From Dioscorea cayenensis subsp. rotundata (taxonomy: Eukaryota; Streptophyta; Magnoliopsida; Dioscoreales; Dioscoreaceae): a DNA stretch of 64,000 nucleotides. Each line of letters starts with the position of its first letter. The stretch's first letter is position 1. The notes below the pieces were generated by a model. It had not been told where the DNA came from. It saw nothing but the letters and a program-made list of their open reading frames with translations, and searched no databases. Made by a program: the position numbers and the translations under genes. Below, in pieces: positions 1 through 13,300 of this stretch. The stretch spans positions 9,087,501 through 9,151,500 of the forward strand of contig NC_052474.1 of NCBI RefSeq assembly GCF_009730915.1, read 5' to 3'.

Positions 1-868
1 GGAGTAGTTTATTTTTGTTTAGTTGAAAAGAGGAGTGGGGAGAGAGAGAAAGAGTGTAATGTGTATTTGATTATTTTGTCCTGCACTAATAAAATAGGTA
101 ATAATATATATAATAATCAATTGTAGAATAATAATAATAACACAATATATAATATATGATAAACATTATAAAAACACACACAATAATTAGGGAAAAAAAT
201 ATTTATTCGATTATGAGGAGTCATAACATCTTGATTATAATTGACAAAATATTGGTTAAAATGTGAACACTCGATGATCATTCAAACATACTCTATTTTT
301 TGTCATATTTTTTCATAAACTTAAAAAAATGGTGAAAAGCATATCTTGGAAAGCATACACTATTTTTCATATTTAACAAAAATATGCTCATGATAAACAT
401 ATTCACAACCTCAAACAAACAATCACTAGGATACTGATAGGAATTCTACGTATAGGTGAAGAGGCATTAATGGTATTTTTGCAGTTATTTAAAAAAATTA
501 AAAACATCCACTCCCCAAAAGACCCCAATTTGGGGAGTGGATTATAGTGAGGAGGGTGCCTCACCCTCCTCACTCCCTCTCACCCCCTTCACTCCCACCA
601 ACCAACACCCACACCCCCAACACCCCTCACCCCTCCTCCCTCCCCCAACACCACTTTCTCTCATAAATGTGATTTACCCGTTTTTTTTTTTTAAAAAAAA
701 AACCTTTGATCTATTTTTCCTTTTTAATGATGAGAAAAATAAGAAAAGTAAAATTCAATTGTGAAAGTTAGGAAAAAAATAAATGATTAAAGCTTAAATA
801 TGGGAAGAAAATCAAACAAAGATAATAAATTTTTGTTATCCCTTAAGAGGGGACAATTTTTTTTATAT
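1..868. other. AT-rich intergenic DNA
   Basis: No gene is supported here. The stretch is AT-rich. Around 505-540 it holds a short near-palindrome of CCCC/GGGG-type sequence, and around 555-660 a strongly C-rich, CCC/CAC/CTC simple-sequence tract. The open frame across that tract has only low-complexity Pro/Ser/Thr/His composition and is not treated as a gene. Confidence 0.6.
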
Positions 869-876
869 ATGAGCTA

Positions 877-1298
877 TAGGGGTGTAATCGATCGAGCTCA
901 AGCTCGACTGAAAATTTGGTATTCGATACTTGGCTCGAGCTAGACTGAGTATTCATTTTATAGCTCGAGCTCGACTCGGTACACAAATCGAGCTACTCGA
1001 GCTCGCTCGATCAAGCTCGAAAAGCTAAAAATGACCATAAACATTATACTCGAGCTCGAACTCGACTCGAGCTCGAAATTTTTCCCCTTAAGTTTTGTCA
1101 AATAAATCTAATATTATATATATACATACATGCTCGATTAGGCTCGCGAGCATTTGAGCCAAGTATCATAATGCTCGAATTCGGTTCACTCGACTATTCG
1201 AGCTCGAGCTTGGGTCGACTGTGACCGTACCGAGTTCAAGTTTTTGCCGAGTCGAGCCCGAGTAACTTGCGAGTAGAGGTGTATCATTTACACCCCTA
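877..1298. mobile_element. hAT-type MITE, GAGCTCGA-rich
   Basis: A 422-bp element begins TAGGGGTGTAA and ends TTTACACCCCTA, giving terminal inverted repeats of about 11 bp. It is bounded by a perfect 8-bp direct repeat ATGAGCTA at 869-876 and 1299-1306. An 8-bp duplication with short TAGGG-type ends is the hallmark of hAT transposons. The interior has no ORF and consists largely of irregularly repeated GAGCTCGA/TCGAGCTCG motifs, so it can fold on itself heavily. It is therefore a non-autonomous element. The superfamily assignment rests on TSD length and end sequence only. Confidence 0.85.
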
Positions 1299-1306
1299 AT
1301 GAGCTA

Positions 1307-2419
1307 CATATAAAGAATCACATCCTTTGGTTAAAAACTTTATAATGTTAGGAGAATATTTTTAAATTCAACTATAACGATTATATAAAAAAAGTAAAAA
1401 TAATTTAGAGCAAAAAAATATTCATAAATGTTATATATTCGCTCACTTAATTATATATTGGGTAAAAAATACACTTATGCTTTTATTATATATTCCACAA
1501 AAATTATATTGAAAAAGTGCACATAAACACATACGTGCTTTCACCTTTAAGAGCATGAAGTTGAAGGAAAATTAATGAAAAATCTTAAATATAAGGAAAT
1601 TATTTTAAAAATTGACGACTTCAATGAATTTATTTTCATGAAGCTATGTTTTGATTTAACTAATGACTGTTAAATTGCAACATAATTAAGCTAGTCAGTA
1701 TGGAGTAAATTATAACCATGATTTCGAATTTTAAATTTATAAAAAAATTTCAGGAAAAAGAAAATAAATAAAAAGAATATGAACGTTTTAATGTAATCAT
1801 TATTAAATCACGGATTTCCTTAAAAAGCAATAAAAGAGGGTGTTATACGCAAAAGTCTCACTTAATTATATATCGCGCAAACCCTTGACCGACGTTTCCC
1901 AACCCTCTCTTCTCCATCTCCATCTCCATCTCCCTCTCCAACTCCACCTGCAATTCCCGATCGTCATCGTCATCTAGATAATTTTTTCATCTCCAGTGAT
2001 CGATTGATTGATTGCTGTTCATCTCTCTCGTTCTGGATATCAGTTTTCGATCGCAGTCCAGTGCACCAATATGAATTGGGCTGGATAAGTGAAATAGAGA
2101 GATCTCTTGATGGATTTCAAGAGAGGTTGCCGAGAATTGCTTTTCTTTTTTTTATTTAATGGTTTTTATTTAACGCAATTTCATCCTAATCTGTGCGTTT
2201 TGTTGGCTTGGTGTGCATTTTTCCGGTTATTGAATAAAGATTTTTGGAAGTTTTTGAATTTCCAAGATTTCATCTTGTTTTAAATGCAAGGTGGTATTTT
2301 TGCAGGATTGCGTTGGTTGGGAGGATTATATGAATTCTGGAAGCAAAAGATTTATTGATTATTTGGATCAGAGTTTGGTGTCTTTAGTTTTTGATGTAGT
2401 GTGACTTTTCTTGTGAGGT
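1307..2419 (+). other. Intergenic DNA and probable 5' leader of the BEACH-type gene
   Basis: The first 550 bp are AT-rich with no visible feature. From about 1880 the base composition changes to a C/T-rich leader (CTCCATCTCCATCTCC near 1913-1940), typical of a plant 5' untranslated exon. An apparent leader intron follows, with pyrimidine-rich DNA and a possible acceptor TTTTGCAG near 2300. A five-codon upstream ORF begins ATGAATTGGG near 2071. The transcription start cannot be fixed from sequence alone. Confidence 0.45.
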
Positions 2420-4756
2420 ATGAATATCGTCAAGGGTGTTGCTGATCTTATTCGAAGATCATCTGGTGGTCAAACTGGGGAAAGTTCTTCATGGTCTCAT
2501 GGGGAGAACTTATCTGCTCCGAGTCTGATGATCCGTTTTGGGTATGTTCTTGTTTAGTTGTTTCTATTTTGATTTACCAAGGGCTAGAGATTGTATGCTG
2601 ATTTTGTGTGTATATATATAAAGTAATAAACAGAGGACTAGGATTGTAAATACTGCATTCATTATAATGATTCTATCCATAACAATTGAAAATCACAAAA
2701 AAGATGAATGGTACCTGCTTTAATCTGCATATGAGAGGAAATGTAGTGTGGAAGGGGTGATGCACTCATTGGAGAAGAGAAGTGCTAGAGAAAATTCTCA
2801 CTAGGGCAAAGGCAGCTCAAAGGCTGTTGGAGGTGCACATGGTTCGGTTTGGTTTAACTCAATTTGGTTTGCATAAAATTTTAACCCTAGCTAGGGTTTT
2901 TGATTAATAACTAATCAACCTGGAACAACCCATTTCTCATAAAAGATCAAATTATCCTTTTGTAAACCTTGAACTGTCCTTTGATAATGGGTTAACTTTG
3001 TAAATTATGGACATTATTAGGTGAAGTTTTTTGTTTAAGACAAGACAAAAACTGGAAATCATGTAAGCCTCCAGCAAAACCAACCAGTTCAGTTCTGAAC
3101 GTTTATGCTTGATGCTTCCTTTTTTGCTTCTACTACACAAGCTATGTGCTAGATTGGATCCATCTTTCCTGGATTTAATTGTCTAGAGTGTGATCTGAAA
3201 AATTGCAGCAATATTGTTCCTCACGTGACACGAAACTTTGAAGCCTTTAACTTTTAACCAGTTCATAACCTGTCATAATTTTTATCATGTAATGTTGATC
3301 ATTCTCATTTTTGTGTCTTTCAGGGAGGTTGGTGAGGAGGCTGTATTGGGTATGCTTTTAGCGTAGATATGAGAATGCTATAGACAAGGTATTTTTCTTA
3401 TTTATTTGGTCATTCAGCTTTGTTCTTTATGGCTCAAAATAACCAAGTACTCTCTAGAAGTTATCTGTGGTCAATTGTGAACAATCGACTTTATTATTAT
3501 ATTCTTTCATGCATGGGGTTTTGTATTATTCTTCCTGGTACCATCTTCATCTGTGCAAGAAGTCATTTTTGCTATGTGTGAATGTCAGTCTCATTCTTAT
3601 TTCTTAGCTTTACCGCTAAAATGAATGGGGTTATAATACAATGTTACTTATTCTATATGCTCCTCAGTGATATTGTAGAATATTAATATGTATGAGCAGG
3701 TCTTTTTTTATGTAGTTGACATCAAATTTGCGTGTAATGAGATTTTTCTAATTTCCTAGATAGAGATTCCAGATTCTTGTATCAATGAAGATGGACACTA
3801 ACAATTGTTGTATGGTTTCAATTATGCACCCTCGAAATTTTATTTCCTTTACAAATGACTTCAGCTCTTCGAATAGTGGATAGTCTGACTTGTGACTCTT
3901 GTCCCTAAAAGAAAACGCTTTAGGGTGACTTCTAGAAAATAGTTCAACTATGTTGAACTTCCGTGGAGTAGCATGGTTCTTGCCATTTCAAGAGAAGAAG
4001 AAAGACGCTAGATTCTTTCTAAATTCGTTATCAATGCTATGTGCATTTAACCTTGAATTGACTGCTTCAACTCCTGCTAATTTGTACTTTTTCACCGTCC
4101 GCTGCTAATAAACTTAAAAATATGACATCTGTAGAGAAATTGTTTATAGAATTCCCTTGGCAATATTCATCGATATTATATAAAAATTACTATCATGCTT
4201 ACTGATGAGTCATTACTCAGGAATGATATTTATTCGTCTTTAAAACCCATTTTTGAACTTCTGCTCCAAGTGCTGTAATGGTTAGGATTTGCGTCTCTGA
4301 GACATTATTTCGTTCGAAAAAGGATGTTTTTAGTTCGTAAAAGGATAAAACTGATATTTATTTCAAATAATTTATAGCTTGAAACTATACTATAAACTTA
4401 TTGGATATATCCTCATTTTTCTCTTTCTTGACATAGATGGAAAAGAAGAAGTTGCTTCAAGTTTTTCTACTACACTTTATACAAAAACATAAAAACTGGA
4501 AGCCTGTGGACAAAGACCTCATCAGAATCTGAGGATGTTGTAGTAGAGTTGCTCTGTGGGCCATCCATCTGACGTTATTCTTATTCTAGTTCAAGAACTA
4601 GCTCGGATAACTTCTCTTTTAACTGAATGTGAGGTGATATCTTTCTGTAGAATTATTGCAATTTCTGCTTGCTTTCTCAACATTGTTATAGAACTGTTTG
4701 TCTTTATCTTGATCATTCTTTACATATATGTGTAGTGTGCGTAGAGACATTATGTC

Positions 4757-4806
4757 TATTCTTCACATGAATATTCATTGTGTTCCTCACATGAATATTC
4801 ATTGTG
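4757..4806. repeat. 25-bp tandem duplication in intron
   Basis: The motif CACATGAATATTCATTGTGT occurs twice in immediate succession, near 4760 and 4785, inside an intron of the BEACH-type pseudogene. Each copy itself contains the near-palindrome GAATATTC. Confidence 0.8.
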
Positions 4807-5639
4807 TCTCAATGTGGGTGATTTTGTTTTCACCACTATAGTTGTGTGAAACTCACTCTATATTTGACTGCAGGATGACATAATCTTTTTATTATGGGAT
4901 GCAACTATAAATTGTTCTATTTTTGGATCTTAGAAAATTCTTTCATTCCCCACTTTTTATTTGAATAATGTTGATCCTCAGAGATGCTTAATTTTGAGAA
5001 ACAACGCTTGTAGGCACTGCACCTATATTGAGTTTCTACTCAAAAGTATTTTGTCTGATCATATGCTGTAGTTTTTAATATTGGAAGATATCTGTTTTAT
5101 ATTGCTTGGTCTACTGTACATCTGTAGCTGATATATGACAGGAAACTACTGATATTTCACTTGATTCAGTTGACAACAGTGCTGTCACTAGTCAATATGG
5201 GGCATCTGAAGCGTCTATGAGTTTGGCTTTTGCAACAGAAGAGCTGTATGTTTTAGATTGCTTAACAATCATAACTCGCTCAATACATAATTGTAGAGCA
5301 TTTGGCTACTATGGAGGGCTGCAAAAAGTGAGCCGCACTTATGAAGGTGTAATCCTGTTTTTGTTGGTAAATGTTTTTCATCTGTCTTCCTGATTTGATC
5401 TTAATTGTTGAAATCTAGCTATACATATTAATTGATGATTTTCTTTATATCACCTTGATATGTATATAATACTTGTTTGGTTTTCATTTTTGGCATCCTA
5501 TACATTCTTTTTTATAGGGAAGTGATCTTGGCTTGTATTTTCCTGGTAATCTTCTATTGTGCTTTGTGTAAAGACTAAAGATTATTGTGCTGCTTACAAC
5601 TGACAAAGTCACTGTTGTGTGTGTTTTCATTGATTTGTC

Positions 5640-5793
5640 ATGCAGCATTGTACCAATGCTGCTCTCTCTCTCTAGCTCTCTCTAGAATACACCACAGTGC
5701 TCTAGATAAACATTTATCTCTCTCTCTCTCTCTAATGCGCATGTCTCTGGGATTTCATCTAGAATGTACAGCATATGTACCTCAGATGTCCCC

Positions 5794-5830
<37 letters not shown>

Positions 5831-5935
5831 GCACCATATGTATTCTAGATTCTTCTAGAACACACCATTACGTATTCTCCTAGATGTCCCATTTATCTCT
5901 CTCTCTCTCTCTCTCTCGAGGCACCATAAGGGCTC
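5640..5935. repeat. Degenerate CT-microsatellite / minisatellite block
   Basis: Several long (CT)n runs (about 5662-5690, 5717-5733, 5796-5828, 5896-5918) are separated by related spacers containing TCTAGAA, ACACCA, AGATGTCCC and CATTTATCTCTC. The arrangement suggests roughly three diverged copies of an 80-100 bp unit ending in a CT tract. It lies in an intron-like part of the BEACH pseudogene. Small open frames through it are simple-sequence artefacts. Confidence 0.7.
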
Positions 5936-8900
5936 TGGGAGATGCTTTCCTCCAAGTCTTTTTCCATTTCTCATCTTGCATTGGATTGTGGATTCTTATT
6001 GCTTCAAAATTCCTTGTTCTTTGATCAAATGTCATAATCTCTCTCCAACTCTGGATTTGTTGTCCCCATTTGCAATACCTCTTTGTATGCGTGTTATAGA
6101 CAGTGCTCATCCCGAGTTGATCTGCAGTGATATTTGAGCTTTCGATTATCCCTCTGTTGACATTTTGTTTTTGTTCATGAGAAGAATTACTGTCTCACTG
6201 TTGTCTCATGAGGGACATTGGGCGCGGAGTAGCCACTCGCAGGTCTCGCAGAAGCATGCCGCTGATGTTATGCTGCCTTTGATGAGTCCTATAGAATGAA
6301 TGTTTTCTTGAGGCAAGCTTTCTGTGATCATACTTGTTACAAAACTAACATTTTCTTCTCCTCAAAATAATACTTATTAATAGTCAGTTGTACCCTTTAT
6401 CTGACTTTTTTTTGGTTGTCTCTAACTATTTGAATCTGAGAACTTTTTTACTAAGCTTCATCTTATTGTCGTATGTTTTGTGTGGGCATAATCTACATGC
6501 AAACTGTTGTTTTGAAAGTGCCTGACATGCTTCATTTGCTTTTAGCTAGTTTTTGCATAGATCACGAGCCCCTTAATGTCTAGAAGTGATTAATTAATAC
6601 TAGCATAAGGATTTGGACCATCTTGAAATTGATATTTTTGAGGAGAGGGCTGTTAAATATATAGGTTTAACCAAACATTTATTGCACGGATTCTATAAGT
6701 GGTCTGGGTGTCGCTTGAACATGTGATTCGAAATTTTTACAGTTGCATCAGGGAGATAGTGTAATGTTTGTTACAATGTTGTTTACTATTGAGTTTGTGG
6801 CATATGTTGCAATATGCCAGTGTCAGTGTTGCATAGGAAATCAGCACTGCCGATGTCATGTGTGTGCCTTGCCTGTATTTGTAACTGCAGAGCATCTTGA
6901 GATAAAGGATTTAAGGTGCAATGGATATTAAGGCAAATTGGATGCGTTCATCCTTACGTCATAGTAAATAATTTTATTTTTAGCAGTATACTTAGTTTAC
7001 TCTCTGAAAACTGAAAGGATAAAACCTCTGCATGGCTGCTAGCGGCCTGGCTGAGAAAAGGGTGGGTCACCCGCTAGGCTTGCAGTTGACAGCCAGCTAT
7101 GCAGTTTTCGCTCAAAAGCACAATGACCACACGTAATCTTGACCGTAGAGTAGATCTCTGTAGCCAGGCGGAGAAATAGTTGAGAGAGACTGCTTCTTGT
7201 TGTTGTTGTTATCGATGCAGGATTGTTGCTGTCTGAGGCTGTGCTACAGTTTACCCTTGGCACTGCTTTCTTACTGCATCAATATTTTGGAATATATTGG
7301 AGTTTCATTATGATTGCTGCACGTCTTCGCTTTTCAGCTGTGCCGTAGCCTTGTAAAATCTCGCCTTTTCTGGCTGAGTCATATTAAAATGCACCTGTTT
7401 TCGTGTCTATATGACTTTCGATATGCCGATAACTTTTGTACTTTTGGATTACATGTTAGATTACCCTCATGGTTTAGGCATACCTGGAGTTATATTTGAA
7501 CATTTCAGCTGCTGTTATACAACTGAAGGCGTTATATGGCTTGCATCCTGTGGATGAACAAGTCAAGTTATGCTCTTTTGAGAAGATGAGGATTCTGCAA
7601 AAGATTCTTGTATATGCTGTTTCAATAATTTTTACTTTCATAGACTTCCATTCAGTTACTCAGAGCATGCGACATTTAGATGTTAGTGACCAAAAAATTT
7701 TGAAGGATGATGTGCATGAGCTTCATCCAAATGATCTATGTAGTTCCTGCATTTGAGACAAGGCTCCAGTGGCAGAGAGAAAGGCAGCCGTATTAGTTAT
7801 GCGACAGGTGGTGTCGGTGGGGTAGTAGGTAAAGGTATGCTTTTATCATTTTACTAGTACCTAATTCATTTGGTGCTTGTCCTTGATACTTTCTGGTTGG
7901 TTGATTTGCTGCAGTTTTATATATTTTGAGTTGATAACAGCATTGGTGACACTGGACTATTTCATTTTAACAGTCAATATTTTGAGAATGCGTTTAATGA
8001 CTCTACGCATGTGTTGCATATTAAAAACTTTGTGCAAATTGACTGCAATTAGGAAAGGGTGATCTGCAACCTCCATTTCATCACTTAGAATCCTGCCTTT
8101 TTCAAACCTACCTGATCTCTCTTGTTCTTGGTTTATTATAATACTAAACTTGGGATATGTGTTGTTTTTCTAGATTTAACTGATTTAGTATCCCACCTTT
8201 AGCATTTTGAGCAGGGGTTGACGGTGAATGAAGGTAAGCATTATTCAGTTTAGATGACTCACCATGCTATGTAGAGCACTACCAGGTAATTAGGTTCATT
8301 AAAAGGCTGTTTTGTTCATCATCTAAGGTAGAGCTTAACTTGACATGACAACAAGATCCCCAAATGAGTGACTCATCTGATTCACTAGTTGATTTTGGCT
8401 TAGTTGGCCAACTATGACATCATTAGAAACAATGAGATTTAGTGTGTTAAAAGCAGTTGCGATTGCCATGGCGACAGGGATATTCCCCAAGATAGACTCT
8501 GCCAAGTTTGTTATATAGTAGAGTTTTTACAGGAGAAGCGGTTGCAATATGATAGGCATAAAACACAACAAAGGAGAGCTTTCTTGATTGTCGTGGGCAT
8601 TTCAGAATACCACTCTGTCGGTCCTATGAATAACTAATGCACCTTTTGAACTGTTTTATCATTGCTAAGAAACATCATTGTGGGGACAAATTTCCTATCC
8701 TGATTGGAGACTTGGTTGTTTAAGCAGTAAAACGCAGTTCCAAGCACAATCTTTGAATACTAGTCATGTGGAGTGGGGATCTCTTCATCATGAATCTGGG
8801 ATAGAAACTGACAGTTTAGCATAGCTTTTCCATATAAATGGAAGGTTTTTCTTGCAAATTTTTTTTTCAAATTCTTTTGATTGCTGAAGGTTCCTTCATG

Positions 8901-11900
8901 CTTCAGGTAATTTCGCATGCTGCAGTGCTCTGACTTCTATATTTGATGTCTTTATTTTCACTGTATTGATTTCTTCTGGTTTGACCTTTATGTTTCAGAG
9001 CTTTTGAGGGTTATTAGAAGATTGAGTAAAAGAGCAATGGATTGATTTGTCCCTTGCAATATTCTGGGGTTTGAAGGCACTCTAAAAGTGTAATGCTCTA
9101 TCTGGAAATCCTCCGGGCTCAAAAATCACTTTTAGAAGCATTGGTAGGACTTTGATGTACTACTAGATGGGCTTGGCCCGTACTCCATCAGCAATATTCA
9201 GTTTCAAAGAATGCTTTCCTCTCAGGAGAAGAAAGGTAACCATTTGGATGTATAGATGGCTTTACATTTATTAGCTTCCTGTGGATTTCTTTTTGGTTGT
9301 GCTTGGAGCATAGTCTTCTTGCTTGCATGAAGATTATAATCGCTTTGTTTGTCAAGGTTTTAATTTCCTCTCCTTGTCCTGTGTGTTTTATCTTACAAGA
9401 TATGTGCATTAACATAAGTGCTGCCCCTTGCAGAGCAAAAGGTCACATTTTTCCAATCTTTAAGCTCCAAATTCTTTCTTTGGAGGTCCTAAGGGAGTCA
9501 ACGTATCCTTAAAACAATTAATTATATTTTCTGTTTCTCTATTATGCATTTGTATGTAAAGTAAATATGATATGCTAAGTTTTGATGTTTTAAGTCTTTT
9601 TTGTTAGTTTGCTGGAAGAAAGTAGGCTGGGATTATTTCTCCATTCACAATATTCAAGCATAGAATTTTCTGTAAGGCTTGGGCTAGGGTTTTTCTCTGT
9701 TCAATATGGCACCAATTTTAGAACTATGTAACAGCTTCCACTTTCTCTTTAGTTGGATATATCAGTTGTAGATGAAACATTTCGCCTTATTCTTTAGCAA
9801 GTCCTTTCTTGATGAGTCATGTTCTCCACCATGATTTACGTCTCTCAAGTTGTCGTTTGGAACCTTAATTGCTTATTCAGCTTTGGGAATCTCATCAATT
9901 TGCAGTACCTTTGTGAAAATGGACGGATACATAAACTTGCAAACAGCATCTGTTGGCCTACCTTTATGTTTCAGGAATTTCAGCAGCAGGGGATAAATTC
10001 ATTTTCACTTGATTCTCAATTTGTTAATCTGAATAGTTCACAGGAGACTTCTCAAAGAATTTTATCAGATGGATTTCCTGCTCTGGATCTAACTGAAGAT
10101 GTTGATTTGAAGTGGAAAGATTATGCTATTATGCTGAGCAATGCACTCTGTTCATTCCTACTTAATTCTGAAGACGTAACATCTAGTCAGAACCATGTCA
10201 CAGTCAGTCAAAGTTCATTGTCTGTTTCCTTGGCCTACAGGGAACTTTCGATAAGATGGTTCATGAGGGTTCTTCTCATTGTTTTCCCATGCATTATAGC
10301 TTGTTCTAATGAAAGTGTGCTTCCAAGCCATATCAAGTAAGTTACCTTTTAAAAATAAAAGCTACCATAAATGGTTGGGCAATTTTTTGTTCATAGTGGC
10401 TTTTTAATGCATCATTGATCAGCTAATTTTTATTAGATGGTTTCCTCTGTCCTTATTTGCATGTGACTTGAAAAGATAAATGTTCCTACGGATATGCTGA
10501 TTAAGAAGCCGGAATTGCTTGTGAGCTTATATCAAATGTCTGTGTTAAACTATTTCAATCAAGAATTATCGGGGTGGTTCAAGATTTCTGCAATCTAGAA
10601 ATTTTTCTTTTTGGTTTACTAGCATGAGAAATCTAATTTTAAGTTTTCCTATTGTTTGAATTTTTATATATTATTTATTTCTAAATCTAGCGCTTGCTGG
10701 TGTATGAGAAAAATCATATTTGTGTATGTGTGCGTGTGTTCGTCAGCTTCTCAAGCAGTTTTTCCTTGATGATTGTTATTACTATCGTCGATCTTCGTGG
10801 GTATGATTAGTTAGAAGAGCGTGTAATTATTAAGGTTTTTAGATAGGCGGTGATTCACATGTACTGAGCAAATACTGCCTCCTCTCAATTTTAAGGAGCA
10901 CTTCTAAAATTTGGTAGACCTATGTCAGTTATATATCAGTGCAAACAAATGAAGAGAAAAGCTCGTGGTTCAGGAAGTAGTTAGGCATACAAATTGTTTT
11001 TGTCAATTCCCTAATTCAAACTCGGTCAAAGTGTTTTGAGCTGTTTTACTCTATTCATAGAACAAGATAGATGCCAAGTGAGCTCTCTGAAAGTAATTTA
11101 CTTTCCTTTTAATTAAAACCATTTAGAATCATTTTATGAACGAGCAAGTGATGTATTACTGCCTCTTTGCTGGGCCAGTGCTACACCTTGTTATTCCCAT
11201 GAGCGTGTTAACATTACACCTTATTTCATGCAGATGCCCTTTTGTGCAGAATTTTTGCTACTCACACTAAACTTTCTTCTTCCATCTATAGAACTTGTGT
11301 TTGATCTGTTATAAATAGTGTTCATTTTGAATTTTTGCTTAAACATTATACAGTTTTGAATTATTATAAAACTGGAAAAACTTATTAAAGCTCCAATGAT
11401 TTCTCTTTCTGGTTGGCTAGGGTTGTTTATAATATTTTTATAGTGGGTTCAGGACAGAAGTTCCTTGCGAGAGATGTTCCTGATTTATTTCTGGCTGCAT
11501 GTTTAGCCTGGTTACCCCTTTGATAAGTGTTCTGCCTGCACATGCAACTTTTCGTATCTTTTTTCCAGAAGTTTTAATCCATTTATTTTCCATGCAATTG
11601 AATCTATGTGTGTGTATATATATATATATTTATGTTTGGAGTTCTGTAATTTTTTAATTAATTCTAATTGTGGTTCACTTTGAATCCATTTTATAGTACT
11701 ATTATAAATTACTTTGTTTATTAATTTAATGCTGCAGGATCCTAGCCAATACTTTGCAGCTTTTCATTCTTTTTGCATTTCGAAAGCTTCTTGGTTTTGC
11801 ACCTCCTTTAATCAAGGTCTTTCGGGAAGAGGGTGTATGGGACCTTATATTTTCTGAGAAATTGTTCTATTTTGGACCATTTATGGAAGAAATTGCATTG

Positions 11901-12300
11901 GAGATTGCCAGACGTTCTGAAGGAATTATGATAAATTCTGAACTACTTTCTAGCTTGGAGGATTCCATGATCCAGGCAAAAGCAAATGAAGTTGACATTC
12001 TTCAAGTTGAAGCAGTTTCCTTCCTGGAGTTTGGTGCTACACTCAGTGGAAACAACAATAATCTCGTATGACACTCCTCTTGCACCAAGATCATTATGTG
12101 TAATATATGAGCATGCCTTGTCCAGTAGGATTACATGCATAACAACACTCCTGCAAGATTGTCCTATAGCTGTTTTGGCTTTTGTAGGTTAGTCTGGTTG
12201 ATTGGTTTGATGCAACAAAAGAATCTCAAATTATACAGATAATATATTTTGGGCTGGATTTCATATATTTTGATTGTTAAAATTAGTTTAGTTTTTATGC

Positions 12301-13300
12301 NNNNNNNNNNNNNNNNNNNNNNNNNNNNNNNNNNNNNNNNNNNNNNNNNNNNNNNNNNNNNNNNNNNNNNNNNNNNNNNNNNNNNNNNNNNNNNNNNNNN
12401 NNNNNNNNNNNNNNNNNNNNNNNNNNNNNNNNNNNNNNNNNNNNNNNNNNNNNNNNNNNNNNNNNNNNNNNNNNNNNNNNNNNNNNNNNNNNNNNNNNNN
12501 NNNNNNNNNNNNNNNNNNNNNNNNNNNNNNNNNNNNNNNNNNNNNNNNNNNNNNNNNNNNNNNNNNNNNNNNNNNNNNNNNNNNNNNNNNNNNNNNNNNN
12601 NNNNNNNNNNNNNNNNNNNNNNNNNNNNNNNNNNNNNNNNNNNNNNNNNNNNNNNNNNNNNNNNNNNNNNNNNNNNNNNNNNNNNNNNNNNNNNNNNNNN
12701 NNNNNNNNNNNNNNNNNNNNNNNNNNNNNNNNNNNNNNNNNNNNNNNNNNNNNNNNNNNNNNNNNNNNNNNNNNNNNNNNNNNNNNNNNNNNNNNNNNNN
12801 NNNNNNNNNNNNNNNNNNNNNNNNNNNNNNNNNNNNNNNNNNNNNNNNNNNNNNNNNNNNNNNNNNNNNNNNNNNNNNNNNNNNNNNNNNNNNNNNNNNN
12901 NNNNNNNNNNNNNNNNNNNNNNNNNNNNNNNNNNNNNNNNNNNNNNNNNNNNNNNNNNNNNNNNNNNNNNNNNNNNNNNNNNNNNNNNNNNNNNNNNNNN
13001 NNNNNNNNNNNNNNNNNNNNNNNNNNNNNNNNNNNNNNNNNNNNNNNNNNNNNNNNNNNNNNNNNNNNNNNNNNNNNNNNNNNNNNNNNNNNNNNNNNNN
13101 NNNNNNNNNNNNNNNNNNNNNNNNNNNNNNNNNNNNNNNNNNNNNNNNNNNNNNNNNNNNNNNNNNNNNNNNNNNNNNNNNNNNNNNNNNNNNNNNNNNN
13201 NNNNNNNNNNNNNNNNNNNNNNNNNNNNNNNNNNNNNNNNNNNNNNNNNNNNNNNNNNNNNNNNNNNNNNNNNNNNNNNNNNNNNNNNNNNNNNNNNNNN
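12301..13300. other. Assembly gap, exactly 1,000 N
   Basis: The sequence is N throughout. The round length suggests a placeholder, so the true distance is unknown. The left side ends in an intron of the BEACH-type gene and the right side starts in AT-rich DNA with no matching exon. Confidence 0.99.

Larger units (their letters stand above)
2420..12065 (+). pseudogene. BCHC2: BEACH-domain protein C2-like gene, 5' part, multiply frameshifted
   Basis: The exons encode the N-terminal armadillo-like part of a plant BEACH-domain-containing protein C2 (BCHC2), a very large protein of the LYST/LvsC type linked to membrane trafficking. The first coding exon (2420-2541) starts MNIVKGVADLIRRSSGG. Later exons are at 3324-3388, from 4437, near 5142-5370, 7507-7765, 9000-9235, 9445-9505, 9882-10335 and 11738-12065; blocks such as CENGRIHKLANSICWP and FREEGVWDLIFSE match the family as I know it. 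The frame is broken many times: an extra base in exon 2 (TAG at 3364-3366, then YENAIDK one frame over); three successive frames between 4497 and 4620 (TGA at 4530-4532); breaks near 5335 and in the 9000-9235 exon. The C-terminal BEACH and WD40 exons are not seen: the last exon ends at a normal donor before the N gap, and none resumes after it. This is a pseudogene or very poorly assembled gene; the pattern favours a pseudogene. Confidence 0.8.

Noticed and set aside
537-764. Proline-rich 75-residue frame
   Set aside because: It is simple C-rich sequence followed by T and A runs, with no conserved motif.
5585-6110. Frames on both strands through the CT repeats near 5.6-6.1 kb
   Set aside because: Their composition is set by the microsatellite (Leu-Ser or Arg-Glu repeats); they are not genes.
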